64,000 nt of DNA. Source: Bacteroidota bacterium (lineage in GTDB: Bacteria > Bacteroidota > Ignavibacteria > UBA10030 > UBA8401). The notes under the pieces were generated by a model, which made no database searches, was not told the DNA's origin, and saw only the letters and a list, made by a program, of their open reading frames with translations. Numbering within the stretch: the first letter of the stretch is position 1; each line of letters begins with the position of its first letter. The stretch is from NCBI GenBank assembly GCA_027622375.1, contig JAQCAB010000001.1:51317-115316 (forward strand), written 5' to 3'. Below are positions 55,894-64,000 of the stretch, one piece after another. Made by a program: the position numbers and the translations under genes.

Positions 55894-56232
55894 ATGGAAG
55901 ATGTAAGTATTATTGTACCGGTTGGTTTTTTTTTATTGATTGCCTCGATTGCGATTTCAGGGATTTATTTTTCATTTCGTAAAAAAGCGATTTTAGTTGA
56001 AAAAGGATATTCTGCTGATGAAATTGTTAAAATATTAAATCAGCGTAAAAAAACTTCAATTGATTATTTAAAATTTGGGATTATACTTTTTGGTATTGGT
56101 TTGGGATTTTTAATTGGTAGTATTTTAGAGGCAAACACAAAACAAGATTTTTGGTTTCCATCTTGCATAACAATTGGCATCGCAATGGGTTTATTTTTTG
56201 CTTCAAAAGTAAAGCAAAAAAGTGAAGTATAA
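55894..56232 (+). CDS. DUF6249-like small membrane protein
   Basis: The 112-residue protein has a membrane helix at about 9-28 (GFFLLIASIAISGIYF), a basic cytoplasmic segment with VEKGYSADEIVKIL, and two more helices (about 60-78 and 88-104). The overall pattern resembles DUF6249 proteins that often accompany ECF sigma factors in Bacteroidota. AAAGGAG lies 5 nt before the ATG. The DUF2807 lipoprotein starts directly after the stop, so the two are coupled. Function unknown. Confidence 0.7.
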   Translation: MEDVSIIVPVGFFLLIASIAISGIYFSFRKKAILVEKGYSADEIVKILNQRKKTSIDYLKFGIILFGIGLGFLIGSILEANTKQDFWFPSCITIGIAMGLFFASKVKQKSEV

Positions 56233-56958
56233 ATGATTCTCAAAAAAATATTTATAACTCTATTTTCAATTTTATTTTTTAATGGTTGCCTCTCCCACCA
56301 TTTTGTTATTGACGGAGATGGAAATTATATTTCTTCAACTAAAAAAATTGAAAATTTTACATCGCTTCATGTTTCTGGTGGATTGTCAATTCATATAAGC
56401 GGAACTCAAAAAGAAAATGAAATGACAATTTTTTGTGATGAAAATCTGTCAAAATATATTCGCACTTATGTGGATGGTAGCGAATTGATAATTGATCCTG
56501 AATTTAATATTTATCCTTCAAAACAGATAAAAATAATTTTGCCATTTACACAACTTCAAAATTTAAACTTTTCTGGTGCAGTTAAATTTACTCATGATAG
56601 CTCGATTGTATTTGATTCTAAAAACATTTCACTTGATGTTTCGGGCGCAAATACATTATCATTGCCACTAAATAATAATTTTGCTGATATAGATCTTTCT
56701 GGAGCATCAAAAGTAACATTTACTGGTTTTGTAAAATCGCTACATATTGACGCGAGTGGCGCAAATACTATTGAAGCGAGTGAACTTATTGCAAATAATA
56801 TTTTTATAGATGCTTCGGGCGCAAGTACATTTAGATTAAATGTTTTAGATGAATTAAATTTGAATTTAAGTGGCGCTCATAAAATTTATTATAAAGGCAA
56901 TCCTTCTAAAATAAATCAGGATATTTCAGGCGCTTCAATAATTATAAAATCTGAATAA
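56233..56958 (+). CDS. DUF2807 (head GIN domain) lipoprotein
   Basis: The 241-residue protein has a lipoprotein signal ending in LFFNGC, with Cys19 as the lipidated residue and a substrate for LspA. A long run of short beta-strand repeats follows, with the recurring motif LDVSGANTL, DLSGASKVT, DASGANTIE and DASGASTFR, roughly every 20 residues. This is the parallel beta-helix-like DUF2807 fold. DUF2807 proteins are often co-regulated with ECF sigma factors. It likely sits at the periplasm or the outer membrane. Its job is unknown. Confidence 0.88.
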   Translation: MILKKIFITLFSILFFNGCLSHHFVIDGDGNYISSTKKIENFTSLHVSGGLSIHISGTQKENEMTIFCDENLSKYIRTYVDGSELIIDPEFNIYPSKQIKIILPFTQLQNLNFSGAVKFTHDSSIVFDSKNISLDVSGANTLSLPLNNNFADIDLSGASKVTFTGFVKSLHIDASGANTIEASELIANNIFIDASGASTFRLNVLDELNLNLSGAHKIYYKGNPSKINQDISGASIIIKSE

Positions 56959-57011
56959 TTTTTCCTTCCAAATTTTCCAATTTTAATATTATATTCAAAA
57001 AAGGAAAATCT

Positions 57012-59102
57012 ATGAAAACCATTTTACTATTATTATTAATTATGCTCATAAGTATATCAAATTCTCAAAATATAAAACCACCAGTTGCAAAAATTATTCC
57101 GAAAACCACAGAGCTTCATGGTCAAAAATTAGTAGATAATTATTTCTGGCTGCGAGAAAAACAAAATCCAGATGTTAAATCTTATTTAGATGAAGAAAAT
57201 GTTTATACAGAACAATTTTCAAAAAATTTCCAGCCACTTGCAGATAAAATTTATGATGAGGTTTTAAAACGCTGGAAACAAACTGATCTATCAGTTCCAT
57301 ATTTTTATAAAGGATATTGGTATTACACAAAAACTGAAGAAGGAAAACAATATCCATTTTATGTTCGCAAAAAAAGTAATATGGATTCTGCCGAAGAATT
57401 AATTTTAAATCAAAATGAGTTGGCAAAAACATTTAAATTTTTAGGGCTCGGTACATTCTCGGTAAGTGAGGATGGTGGATTTTTGGCTTACTCGCTCGAT
57501 ACAACTGGATTCAGAGATTATTATTTATATATAAAAAACCTAAAAACAGGAGAAATTTTAACTGATTATGTCGGTAGAGTTTCTGGTGTTGTTTGGGCCA
57601 ACGATAACAAAACAATTTATTACACAACACAAGATCACGCTAAACGTACTTTTAGATTATTTCGTCACATTTTAGGTAGTAAAAATGATGAGCTCCTTTT
57701 TGAAGAAAAAGATGAACTTTACAATGTTAATGTTGGTAAATCAAGTGACGATAAATTTATTTTTCTTACAACTGCAAGCTCAAATACAACTGAAGTTTAT
57801 TTTTTAAATGCAAAAAATTCTACTTCAAAGTTAAATTTACTTTATTCAAAAAAAGAAGATCACGAATATTATGTTGATCATCGTGATGGATTGTTTTATA
57901 TAATCACAAATGATAATGCAAAAAATTTTAAAGTTGTAACAGTTTCTGCAAATTCATTTGCAAAAGAAAACTGGAAAGATTTTATCCCAGCACGAAAAGG
58001 AATTAAAGTTGAAGGTTTACGTTTGTTTAAAAACTACGCTGCTGTTACTGAGCGAGTAAATGGATTAAATATAATTCGCATTTACAATTTTAATACAAAC
58101 AATTTCATAAATATTCCTGTAAACGAGCAAGTATATTCCACAAATATTTCTGTTAATCGTGATTTTGATGCAACTACACTTCGTTACAGTTATCAATCAC
58201 TTGTAACTCCGCAATCAATTTTTGAATATAATTTTCTGAATGGCGAAATTAAATTATTAAAACAAAATGAAGTTCTCGGTGGTTACGATCCATCATCCTA
58301 TAAAAGCGAACGGATAATGGTAAAAGCTCGAGATGGAGTTGAAGTTCCTGTTTCGCTCGTTTATAAAAAAGGAACAAAAATTGATGGCACTGCACCAATG
58401 TTGCTTTATGGATATGGTTCATACGGGATTCCACTTACAATTAGTTTTAGTTTAGGCAGATTAAGTTTGCTCGATCGTGGAGTGATTTATGCGCAGGCAC
58501 ATATTCGCGGTGGAAGTGATTTGGGAGAAGAGTGGCACGATGATGGAAAAATGATGAAAAAGAAAAATACTTTTTTTGATTTTATTGATTGTGCCGATTA
58601 TTTAGTTAATAATAAATATACAACGCGAGAAAAACTTTCAATTGAAGGTGGAAGCGCTGGTGGATTATTAATTGGTGCAGTTTTAAATATTAGGCCCGAT
58701 CTTTGTAAAGCTGCACATTTGGCTGTCCCTTTTGTTGATGTTATAAATACAATGTTGGATGAAAATCTTCCACTTACAGTTGGAGAATTTTTAGAATGGG
58801 GAAATCCAAAAAAGAAAAATGAATACGATTATATTACAACTTATTGCCCATATACAAATTTGCAAAAAACAAATTATCCGGATATACTTATAACCACATC
58901 ATTTAACGATAGCCAAGTAATGTATTGGGAGCCGGCAAAATATACTGCAAAGTTACGCACACTTTTACCAAACGATAATTTACTTTTGCTTAAAACAAAT
59001 ATGGCAGGTGGCCACGGCGGTTCATCCGGCAGGTACGATGTAATTAAAGAACAAGCTTACGCGTACGCTTTTTTACTTAACCAAATTGGGGTGAGTAAAT
59101 AA
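57012..59102 (+). CDS. ptrB: Oligopeptidase B-like serine peptidase (S9A), exported
   Basis: S9A enzymes cut peptides shorter than about 30 residues; oligopeptidase B prefers Lys or Arg at P1. The 696-residue protein has a signal peptide (about 1-18), the N-terminal DNYFWLREKQNPDVKSYL block, a seven-bladed propeller and the alpha/beta-hydrolase domain. The triad is Ser547 in GGSAGG, Asp633 in FNDSQVMYWEPAKYTAKLR and His668 in AGGHGGSSGRYD. The VPFVDVINTMLDENLPLT stretch supports oligopeptidase B, not prolyl oligopeptidase. GGAAAATCT before the ATG is a fair ribosome-binding site. The signal peptide places it in the periplasm. Confidence 0.92.
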   Translation: MKTILLLLLIMLISISNSQNIKPPVAKIIPKTTELHGQKLVDNYFWLREKQNPDVKSYLDEENVYTEQFSKNFQPLADKIYDEVLKRWKQTDLSVPYFYKGYWYYTKTEEGKQYPFYVRKKSNMDSAEELILNQNELAKTFKFLGLGTFSVSEDGGFLAYSLDTTGFRDYYLYIKNLKTGEILTDYVGRVSGVVWANDNKTIYYTTQDHAKRTFRLFRHILGSKNDELLFEEKDELYNVNVGKSSDDKFIFLTTASSNTTEVYFLNAKNSTSKLNLLYSKKEDHEYYVDHRDGLFYIITNDNAKNFKVVTVSANSFAKENWKDFIPARKGIKVEGLRLFKNYAAVTERVNGLNIIRIYNFNTNNFINIPVNEQVYSTNISVNRDFDATTLRYSYQSLVTPQSIFEYNFLNGEIKLLKQNEVLGGYDPSSYKSERIMVKARDGVEVPVSLVYKKGTKIDGTAPMLLYGYGSYGIPLTISFSLGRLSLLDRGVIYAQAHIRGGSDLGEEWHDDGKMMKKKNTFFDFIDCADYLVNNKYTTREKLSIEGGSAGGLLIGAVLNIRPDLCKAAHLAVPFVDVINTMLDENLPLTVGEFLEWGNPKKKNEYDYITTYCPYTNLQKTNYPDILITTSFNDSQVMYWEPAKYTAKLRTLLPNDNLLLLKTNMAGGHGGSSGRYDVIKEQAYAYAFLLNQIGVSK

Positions 59103-59129
59103 TTTAGATTGTAAAATATAAAACGCTTT

Positions 59130-60260
59130 TTAGTTTTCCGGTTGGAATTTTGCTACTTCTTCAACTATACAATCTACAATTTCAGATTCTTTGAGTCGTT
59201 TTATAACTACCCCTTTTCGATATAAAATTCCAACACCTTTTCCTGCGGCAATTCCAATATCGGCATCGCTTGCTTCACCGGGACCATTTACTATGCAGCC
59301 AAGCACAGCAATTTTTACCGGCTTTTTTACCCCTTCTAATCTTTTTTCAAGCTCATTCATAATTCCGAATAAATCAATTTCAAGCCGGCCGCAAGTTGGG
59401 CATGCAATTAATTCTACATTCCTTGATGCAAGTGATAATGAACGCAAAATTTCTTTTCCAACTTCAACTTCTTTTATTGGATCATCTGTTAATGAAACTC
59501 TAATTGTATCTCCAATTCCTTCGGCAAGTAAAGTCCCAATCCCGATTGCAGATTTTATTGTTCCAACTCTTGTTAATCCAGCTTCAGTAACACCTAAATG
59601 AAGTGGAATATCAGTTCTTTCGGCAACTAAACGATAAGCTTCAATCATTAATCTTACATCGGTTGATTTGACCGAAATAATTACATCTCTAAAATTAAAC
59701 TCATCGCAAATTTCAACATGTCGCATCGCGCTCTCAAATAATGCTTCGGCTGTTGGATATCCATATTTATTTAAAATATCTTCTTCAAGTGATCCGCTAT
59801 TTACACCAATTCTGATTGGAATATTTTTTTCTTTTGCAGCTGTTAAAACCTGACGAATGCGATCTTTTGAACCGATATTACCCGGATTAATTCTGACTTT
59901 TGCAACACCGGCTTCAATTGATTGTAAAGCAAAAATATGATTGAAGTGAATATCTGCAACAATAGGTACTGGCGATTGACGAACAATTTCCTTCATCGCT
60001 TCGGCAGCTTCTTTATCATTTACAGTTACACGAACAATATCAACTCCGGCCTCTGCAGCGATTTTAATTTGCGCAACAGTTGCATTAACATCATCGGTTT
60101 TAGTTTTGGTCATTGTTTGGACCGATATTGGCGCGCCTCCACCAACTTTTATATTGCCGATTAAAACTTGCCTAGTTCCTCTTCTTACACCAACTTTGTA
60201 AGTTTTATGCTGAGAACCGTTTGTTAAATCTGTTTGAATAACTGGTAATATTGAATCCAT
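59130..60260 (-). CDS. ispG: 4-hydroxy-3-methylbut-2-en-1-yl diphosphate synthase
   Basis: IspG makes HMBPP in the MEP isoprenoid pathway using a [4Fe-4S] cluster. The 376-residue protein has the start VGVRRGTRQVLIGNIKVGG, PIVADIHFNH, and the cluster ligands in CPTCGRLEIDL and GCIVNGPGEASDADIG. It is the short two-domain form without the roughly 250-residue insertion of the large IspG found in plants and many FCB-group bacteria. Only 3 nt separate it from the upstream rhomboid gene. Confidence 0.95.
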   Translation of the reverse strand: MDSILPVIQTDLTNGSQHKTYKVGVRRGTRQVLIGNIKVGGGAPISVQTMTKTKTDDVNATVAQIKIAAEAGVDIVRVTVNDKEAAEAMKEIVRQSPVPIVADIHFNHIFALQSIEAGVAKVRINPGNIGSKDRIRQVLTAAKEKNIPIRIGVNSGSLEEDILNKYGYPTAEALFESAMRHVEICDEFNFRDVIISVKSTDVRLMIEAYRLVAERTDIPLHLGVTEAGLTRVGTIKSAIGIGTLLAEGIGDTIRVSLTDDPIKEVEVGKEILRSLSLASRNVELIACPTCGRLEIDLFGIMNELEKRLEGVKKPVKIAVLGCIVNGPGEASDADIGIAAGKGVGILYRKGVVIKRLKESEIVDCIVEEVAKFQPEN

Positions 60261-60263
60261 ATT

Positions 60264-61142
60264 TTAATGTAATTTTTTAGATGCTTCAAATAATGTTCGT
60301 TTTTCTTCATCCGATAAATTTTGATAACCACTTTTACTGATCTTATCTAAAATTGCGTCGATCTTTTTTTGAGTGACTTCATCATCATTTACTTCTTCTT
60401 TAAAATTTGTGTTTGTAATATTTGTATAATTTGTTTCTTCTTTTTGGGGAGTATAAGTTGATCTTTTAAAATTTGGTTTTTGAAAACTTTTAAAAAATTC
60501 AATTTGGTAATTTTCAACTATAAGATAAATTAATCCGACAAGCGCGCCACCTAAATGAGCAAAGTGAGCAATACCATCTAAATTACCGACAGATAAAAAT
60601 TCAATTATCATATATAATAGTAAAAAGTATTTGGCCTTCATCGGAACAAAAAAGTAAAGCATAATCAATCTATCGGGAAAGAGTAATCCGAAGGCAAGTA
60701 AAACCCCATAAACCGCGCCAGATGCACCAATAGTTGGTCCGGCAACTCCAAAAAGTGGAGCTGCTAAAATATGTAATAAGCCACCACCAAGTCCACATAA
60801 AATATAATAAATGAAAAATTTTTTGGAGCCCATTAAATTTTCTAATTCCATCCCGAACATCCACAAAGCAATCATATTAAAAAAGAGATGACTAAAATTT
60901 GCATGCATAAACATATATGTAAAAAGTTGCCACGGCCAAAATAATCCATCAGAAATAGGCCAGAGAGCTAACTCCTGTTCAACTAATGCACCAATCGGGA
61001 AGTTGCCAATACGGAATGCTCGTAAAAAACCAATCCCCAAAAAAACTGCAGCATTTGAAATCAACAAACCTTTTATAACAGGGGGAAACAAACTAAATCC
61101 ACCATAAAAACCACTGCCTCCTGAAAATCTATAATTACTCAT
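60264..61142 (-). CDS. Rhomboid-family intramembrane serine protease
   Basis: Rhomboids cleave membrane proteins within the bilayer. The 292-residue protein has six hydrophobic helices. The catalytic Ser is in TIGASGAVYGVLLAFG and the His in GIAHFAHLGGALVG. The conserved HANFSHLFFNMIALWMFG block supplies the Asn/His of the oxyanion region. A 60-residue cytoplasmic C-terminal tail follows with Thr/Asn-rich and charged sequence (DKISKSGYQNLSDEE). Substrates are unknown. Lies between pgk and ispG in one orientation. Confidence 0.93.
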   Translation of the reverse strand: MSNYRFSGGSGFYGGFSLFPPVIKGLLISNAAVFLGIGFLRAFRIGNFPIGALVEQELALWPISDGLFWPWQLFTYMFMHANFSHLFFNMIALWMFGMELENLMGSKKFFIYYILCGLGGGLLHILAAPLFGVAGPTIGASGAVYGVLLAFGLLFPDRLIMLYFFVPMKAKYFLLLYMIIEFLSVGNLDGIAHFAHLGGALVGLIYLIVENYQIEFFKSFQKPNFKRSTYTPQKEETNYTNITNTNFKEEVNDDEVTQKKIDAILDKISKSGYQNLSDEEKRTLFEASKKLH

Positions 61143-61178
61143 TTCTCAATTTAAAGTTAATTTGATTAAAAACCGAAA

Positions 61179-62375
61179 TTAATATCTTTCTAAAACTTTA
61201 ACGCCTGGCAAATCTTTTCCCTCTAAAAATTCAAGTGATGCGCCACCACCAGTTGAAATGTGGGTAATATATTTTTCGACTTTTGCTTTTTTTATTGCTG
61301 ATGCAGAATCGCCGCCACCAACTATTGTAGTTGCGCCATTTTGAGTTGCAGTTTTTAAAGCTTCCGCAATTTTAATTGTTCCATTTGCAAAATTATCAAT
61401 TTCAAAAACTCCCATCGGACCATTCCATAAAATTGTTTTTGAATTTATAATTTTATCGGTGAAGAGTTCAATTGTTTTTGGACCGATATCAACACCAATC
61501 CAATTTTGCGGAATATTTTTTACATCAACAATTTTTGTTGATGCTGAGTTTTCAAACTTATCTGCAACAATTGTATCAACTGGCAAAATTATATCAATAT
61601 TTTTTTCTTTCGCTTCTTGTAAAAGATTTTTCGCTAATTCAATTTTTTCAGATTCAAGAATCGAGTTCCCTATTTCATAATTAAGTGCTTTGTAAAAAGT
61701 AAACATCATTCCACCACCGATTAAAATTGTGTCAACTTTACCGAATAAGTTTTTAATTACATCAATTTTGCCAGAAACTTTTGCGCCACCTAAAATTGCT
61801 GTAAAAGGTTTTTGCGGATTTGAAATTGCTTCACCTAAAAATTTTATTTCCTTTTGTAATAAATAACCAGCCAAACTTGGAGTAACAAATTTTGCAATTC
61901 CATAAGTTGAAGCATGCGCGCGGTGCGATGTACCAAAAGCATCATTTACATAAATATCTCCCAAGTTCGAAAGTGTGCGAGCAAAAACAATTTCGTTTTC
62001 TTCCTCCTCTTTATAAAAACGGAGATTTTCTAAAAGTATAACATCTCCATTTTCCAGTTTAGATATTTTCTCTTCTGCAATCGGGCCAATACAATCTTCA
62101 CTAAATTGAACTTCCTTTTGTAAAAGTTCACTTAATTTTAAAGCAACTGGCTTTAAACTATATTTTAAATTTTTTGAACCTTTTGGTCTGCCGAGGTGAC
62201 TTAATAAAATTGTTTTTCCACCAGATTCAATAATTTTTTTAATTGTTGGAAGAGCTTCAACAATTCGAGTGTCATCAGAGATTTCACCATCATTATTAAA
62301 TGGTACATTAAAATCAACCCGGACTAAAACTTTTTTGCCAGTTAATTTATAATTATCGATCGATAAAATTTTCAA
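61179..62375 (-). CDS. pgk: Phosphoglycerate kinase
   Basis: Pgk makes ATP and 3-phosphoglycerate from 1,3-bisphosphoglycerate in glycolysis. The 398-residue protein has the substrate motif VLVRVDFNVPFNNDGEISDD, LLSHLGRPKG, VNDAFGTSHRAHAS, AILGGAKVSGKI and the ATP end GGGDSASAIKKA with ISTGGGASLEFLEGK. All motifs are intact. Its ATG overlaps the stop of the upstream envelope-type gene by 4 nt, and the gap fragment lies one gene further upstream. Confidence 0.97.
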   Translation of the reverse strand: MKILSIDNYKLTGKKVLVRVDFNVPFNNDGEISDDTRIVEALPTIKKIIESGGKTILLSHLGRPKGSKNLKYSLKPVALKLSELLQKEVQFSEDCIGPIAEEKISKLENGDVILLENLRFYKEEEENEIVFARTLSNLGDIYVNDAFGTSHRAHASTYGIAKFVTPSLAGYLLQKEIKFLGEAISNPQKPFTAILGGAKVSGKIDVIKNLFGKVDTILIGGGMMFTFYKALNYEIGNSILESEKIELAKNLLQEAKEKNIDIILPVDTIVADKFENSASTKIVDVKNIPQNWIGVDIGPKTIELFTDKIINSKTILWNGPMGVFEIDNFANGTIKIAEALKTATQNGATTIVGGGDSASAIKKAKVEKYITHISTGGGASLEFLEGKDLPGVKVLERY

Positions 62376-63631
62376 AAAGAATATTTAAAATTTATTATTG
62401 GAATATGTTTTGGGGTAAATGGATTTTTATAATCCAAATTTGAACTAATTAAATAATTTTCTGGATTAAATTGTAAATTCCAATTGCTGCTGATGTTTTT
62501 ATCTTTGAGTACACTATTTTTTCCATAAAAATATCCTCCCCAGGCACCAGCACTAGTTAATGCCAAAGTTACTTTCATATAAAATTCCATCTCTTTCTCT
62601 TTAAAACCTGTGTCTTCATCTATGTTTAATGACTGAACTAATATACCCAAACCAAAACCTGTAGTTGCTCCTGCTAAAGTCATTCTATCAACAAATCTTC
62701 CCTCTTCAAAAGTTAAATTATTTCCTTCATTATCTTTTAAGCCATAATACAAACCAAACAAACTCGAGCTCAAAAGTGATGCAAAAAATAACTTTTCATT
62801 ATCAGTTTCTAAAACAATTGGAATTACAAATCCAGTACTTAATGCAGCAAAATGAAACGCTTGCGTGCTTATAAAACCACCTAGGCTTAAATTTCTTTCT
62901 CCAATTAATTTAGGTGCCCAATAATTTGCAGATAAACTTGAAACTAACCATATTGTCTGCATTGATTTAAAACTAGGTTCCTCAACACCCAATGTTATTA
63001 AAGCAGAAGTTGTCCAGAAAGGCGCATAAAATTCTGAAAAATGTGTAAAAGCAGAAACATATTCAGGTACTTCGTTTGCTCTTGTGTAAGAATAATATGC
63101 ATGCCCTAACCCACCAAGACTTCCCATCAACATCACAATTTTTCCATCATTATTTTCTTCTGTTAAAATTGAACCAAGAAGAAGTCCCTGTGCAATTCCA
63201 TTAAGGTGCCCCCAATTACTACTCTCAACATTAATTCGTGATAAATCATTTAACCTAGATGCCAAGGCAGAAGCTGCAAAGTAGCCCCCTCCATTTACTA
63301 ACAAACCTACAGGATTATCTGTTATTATTGTTAAAGTAGCACCATGAAACTGTGAATAAAGTGTTTGATAAACTGTAAAATCCCATTCCAAATCATCTCT
63401 GATTTGTTTTTGCAATAAAACACTTTCCTGAGATTCTTTTTTTGCAGTTAAATCGATTTTATTAATTTTAACTTCCCCAAAAGATGTTTTTAGAATTATT
63501 AAAGAATCATTTTCAGAAACAACAGTCCCCACAAGTTTTGTGCCATCTTCTAAATAAAAAGTTTTAGTTTGTTCCTCTTGTGGAAAAAGTAGTGAAGATG
63601 TAAAAATTAAAACAATGAAGAATTTTTTCAT
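62372..63631 (-). CDS. Uncharacterised exported protein, outer-membrane-like, between gap and pgk
   Basis: The 419-residue protein has a signal peptide (about 1-16, KKFFIVLIFTSSLLFP) and a segment TFYLEDGTKLVGTVVSENDSLIILKTSFGEVKI (split across 20-residue limits here as TFYLEDGTKLVGTVV and SLIILKTSFGEVKI) that resembles a small SH3-like beta module seen in FCB outer-membrane proteins. The rest (about 70-390) is rich in Gly, Ala, Ser and aromatic residues. It has long moderately hydrophobic stretches and the C-terminal end FKYSF with a terminal Phe, as in beta-barrel proteins. I do not recognise a family. It overlaps pgk by 4 nt and follows gap by 36 nt. Confidence 0.65.
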   Translation of the reverse strand: MKKFFIVLIFTSSLLFPQEEQTKTFYLEDGTKLVGTVVSENDSLIILKTSFGEVKINKIDLTAKKESQESVLLQKQIRDDLEWDFTVYQTLYSQFHGATLTIITDNPVGLLVNGGGYFAASALASRLNDLSRINVESSNWGHLNGIAQGLLLGSILTEENNDGKIVMLMGSLGGLGHAYYSYTRANEVPEYVSAFTHFSEFYAPFWTTSALITLGVEEPSFKSMQTIWLVSSLSANYWAPKLIGERNLSLGGFISTQAFHFAALSTGFVIPIVLETDNEKLFFASLLSSSLFGLYYGLKDNEGNNLTFEEGRFVDRMTLAGATTGFGLGILVQSLNIDEDTGFKEKEMEFYMKVTLALTSAGAWGGYFYGKNSVLKDKNISSNWNLQFNPENYLISSNLDYKNPFTPKHIPIINFKYSF

Positions 63632-63667
63632 AGGTTATACTTTTTTCAAATCATTAAAAATTAAAAC

Positions 63668-64000
<333 letters not shown>

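Noticed and set aside
59191-59601. 136-residue plus-strand ORF opposite ispG
   Set aside because: Complete overlap with the well-supported ispG frame, no known motif, and Ser/Pro/Ile-rich composition typical of an antisense shadow.

Overview
This is a dense, strongly AT-rich stretch of bacterial chromosome with short intergenic gaps and many 1-10 nt gene overlaps. Two large secreted proteins end in a C-terminal sorting domain with the NYPNPFNPST signature. That motif, type IX secretion, a complete-looking Gram-negative envelope (LspA, rhomboid, lipoprotein, SurA/PpiD-type foldase, O-antigen-type genes) and DivIVA next to ileS point to the Ignavibacteria/Chlorobi side of the FCB group (Bacteroidota relatives). 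This placement is inferred from gene content only. Most genes lack a clear Shine-Dalgarno sequence. Exceptions include fadD, hpf, the sodium:solute symporter, the DUF6249-like gene and the oligopeptidase. I saw no tRNA, rRNA, CRISPR array, prophage or intact insertion sequence.

Layout: (1) 1-489, minus strand: the 5' end of a B12-dependent ribonucleotide reductase, absent from the ORF track, divergent from a fadD-type acyl-CoA synthetase. (2) 2.7-7.1 kb: nuoABCDEF of respiratory complex I, followed by an LD-carboxypeptidase and not by nuoG-N. (3) 8.2-12.2 kb: purN, purH, mreB, mreC. (4) 12.2-19.4 kb, minus strand: yggS-divIVA-PNP-ileS-dksA-like-lspA-rluD, a cell-division and translation housekeeping operon. 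(5) 19.5-24.8 kb: RodZ-like protein, ligA, an unknown gene, a sodium:solute symporter, hpf. (6) 24.9-31.0 kb: cutC, a GH2 beta-mannosidase and a GH92 alpha-mannosidase, tightly packed, which looks like a mannose-rich glycan disassembly operon. (7) 31.0-43.1 kb: a surface-glycan locus with a YfhO-family membrane protein, the remnant of a Gfo/Idh oxidoreductase, a flippase whose conserved N-terminus has no standard start codon, two FkbM methyltransferases, two other methyltransferases, three glycosyltransferases, and a ketoisomerase/aminotransferase pair for a 3-amino-3,6-dideoxy sugar. (8) 43.2-46.3 kb: murA, arsC and a PLP-dependent decarboxylase. (9) 46.3-54.8 kb, minus strand: two T9SS cargo proteins, a PpiD-like foldase with a good terminator, folD, ymdB and a sterol-desaturase-family enzyme. 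(10) 54.8-57.0 kb: an ECF sigma factor with a small membrane partner, divergent from a DUF6249-like/DUF2807 pair; a palindrome between them fits back-to-back ECF -35 elements. (11) 57.0-64.0 kb: oligopeptidase B, then on the minus strand ispG, rhomboid, pgk, an outer-membrane-like protein and the 3' end of gap.

Most of the window is housekeeping. The best candidates for something under-described are the cutC/mannosidase operon (a possible non-copper role for CutC), the symmetrical sigma/anti-sigma module at 55-57 kb, the deletion scar at 33.5-33.7 kb, and the envelope-type protein embedded between gap and pgk. I found no convincing new defence or mobile system.
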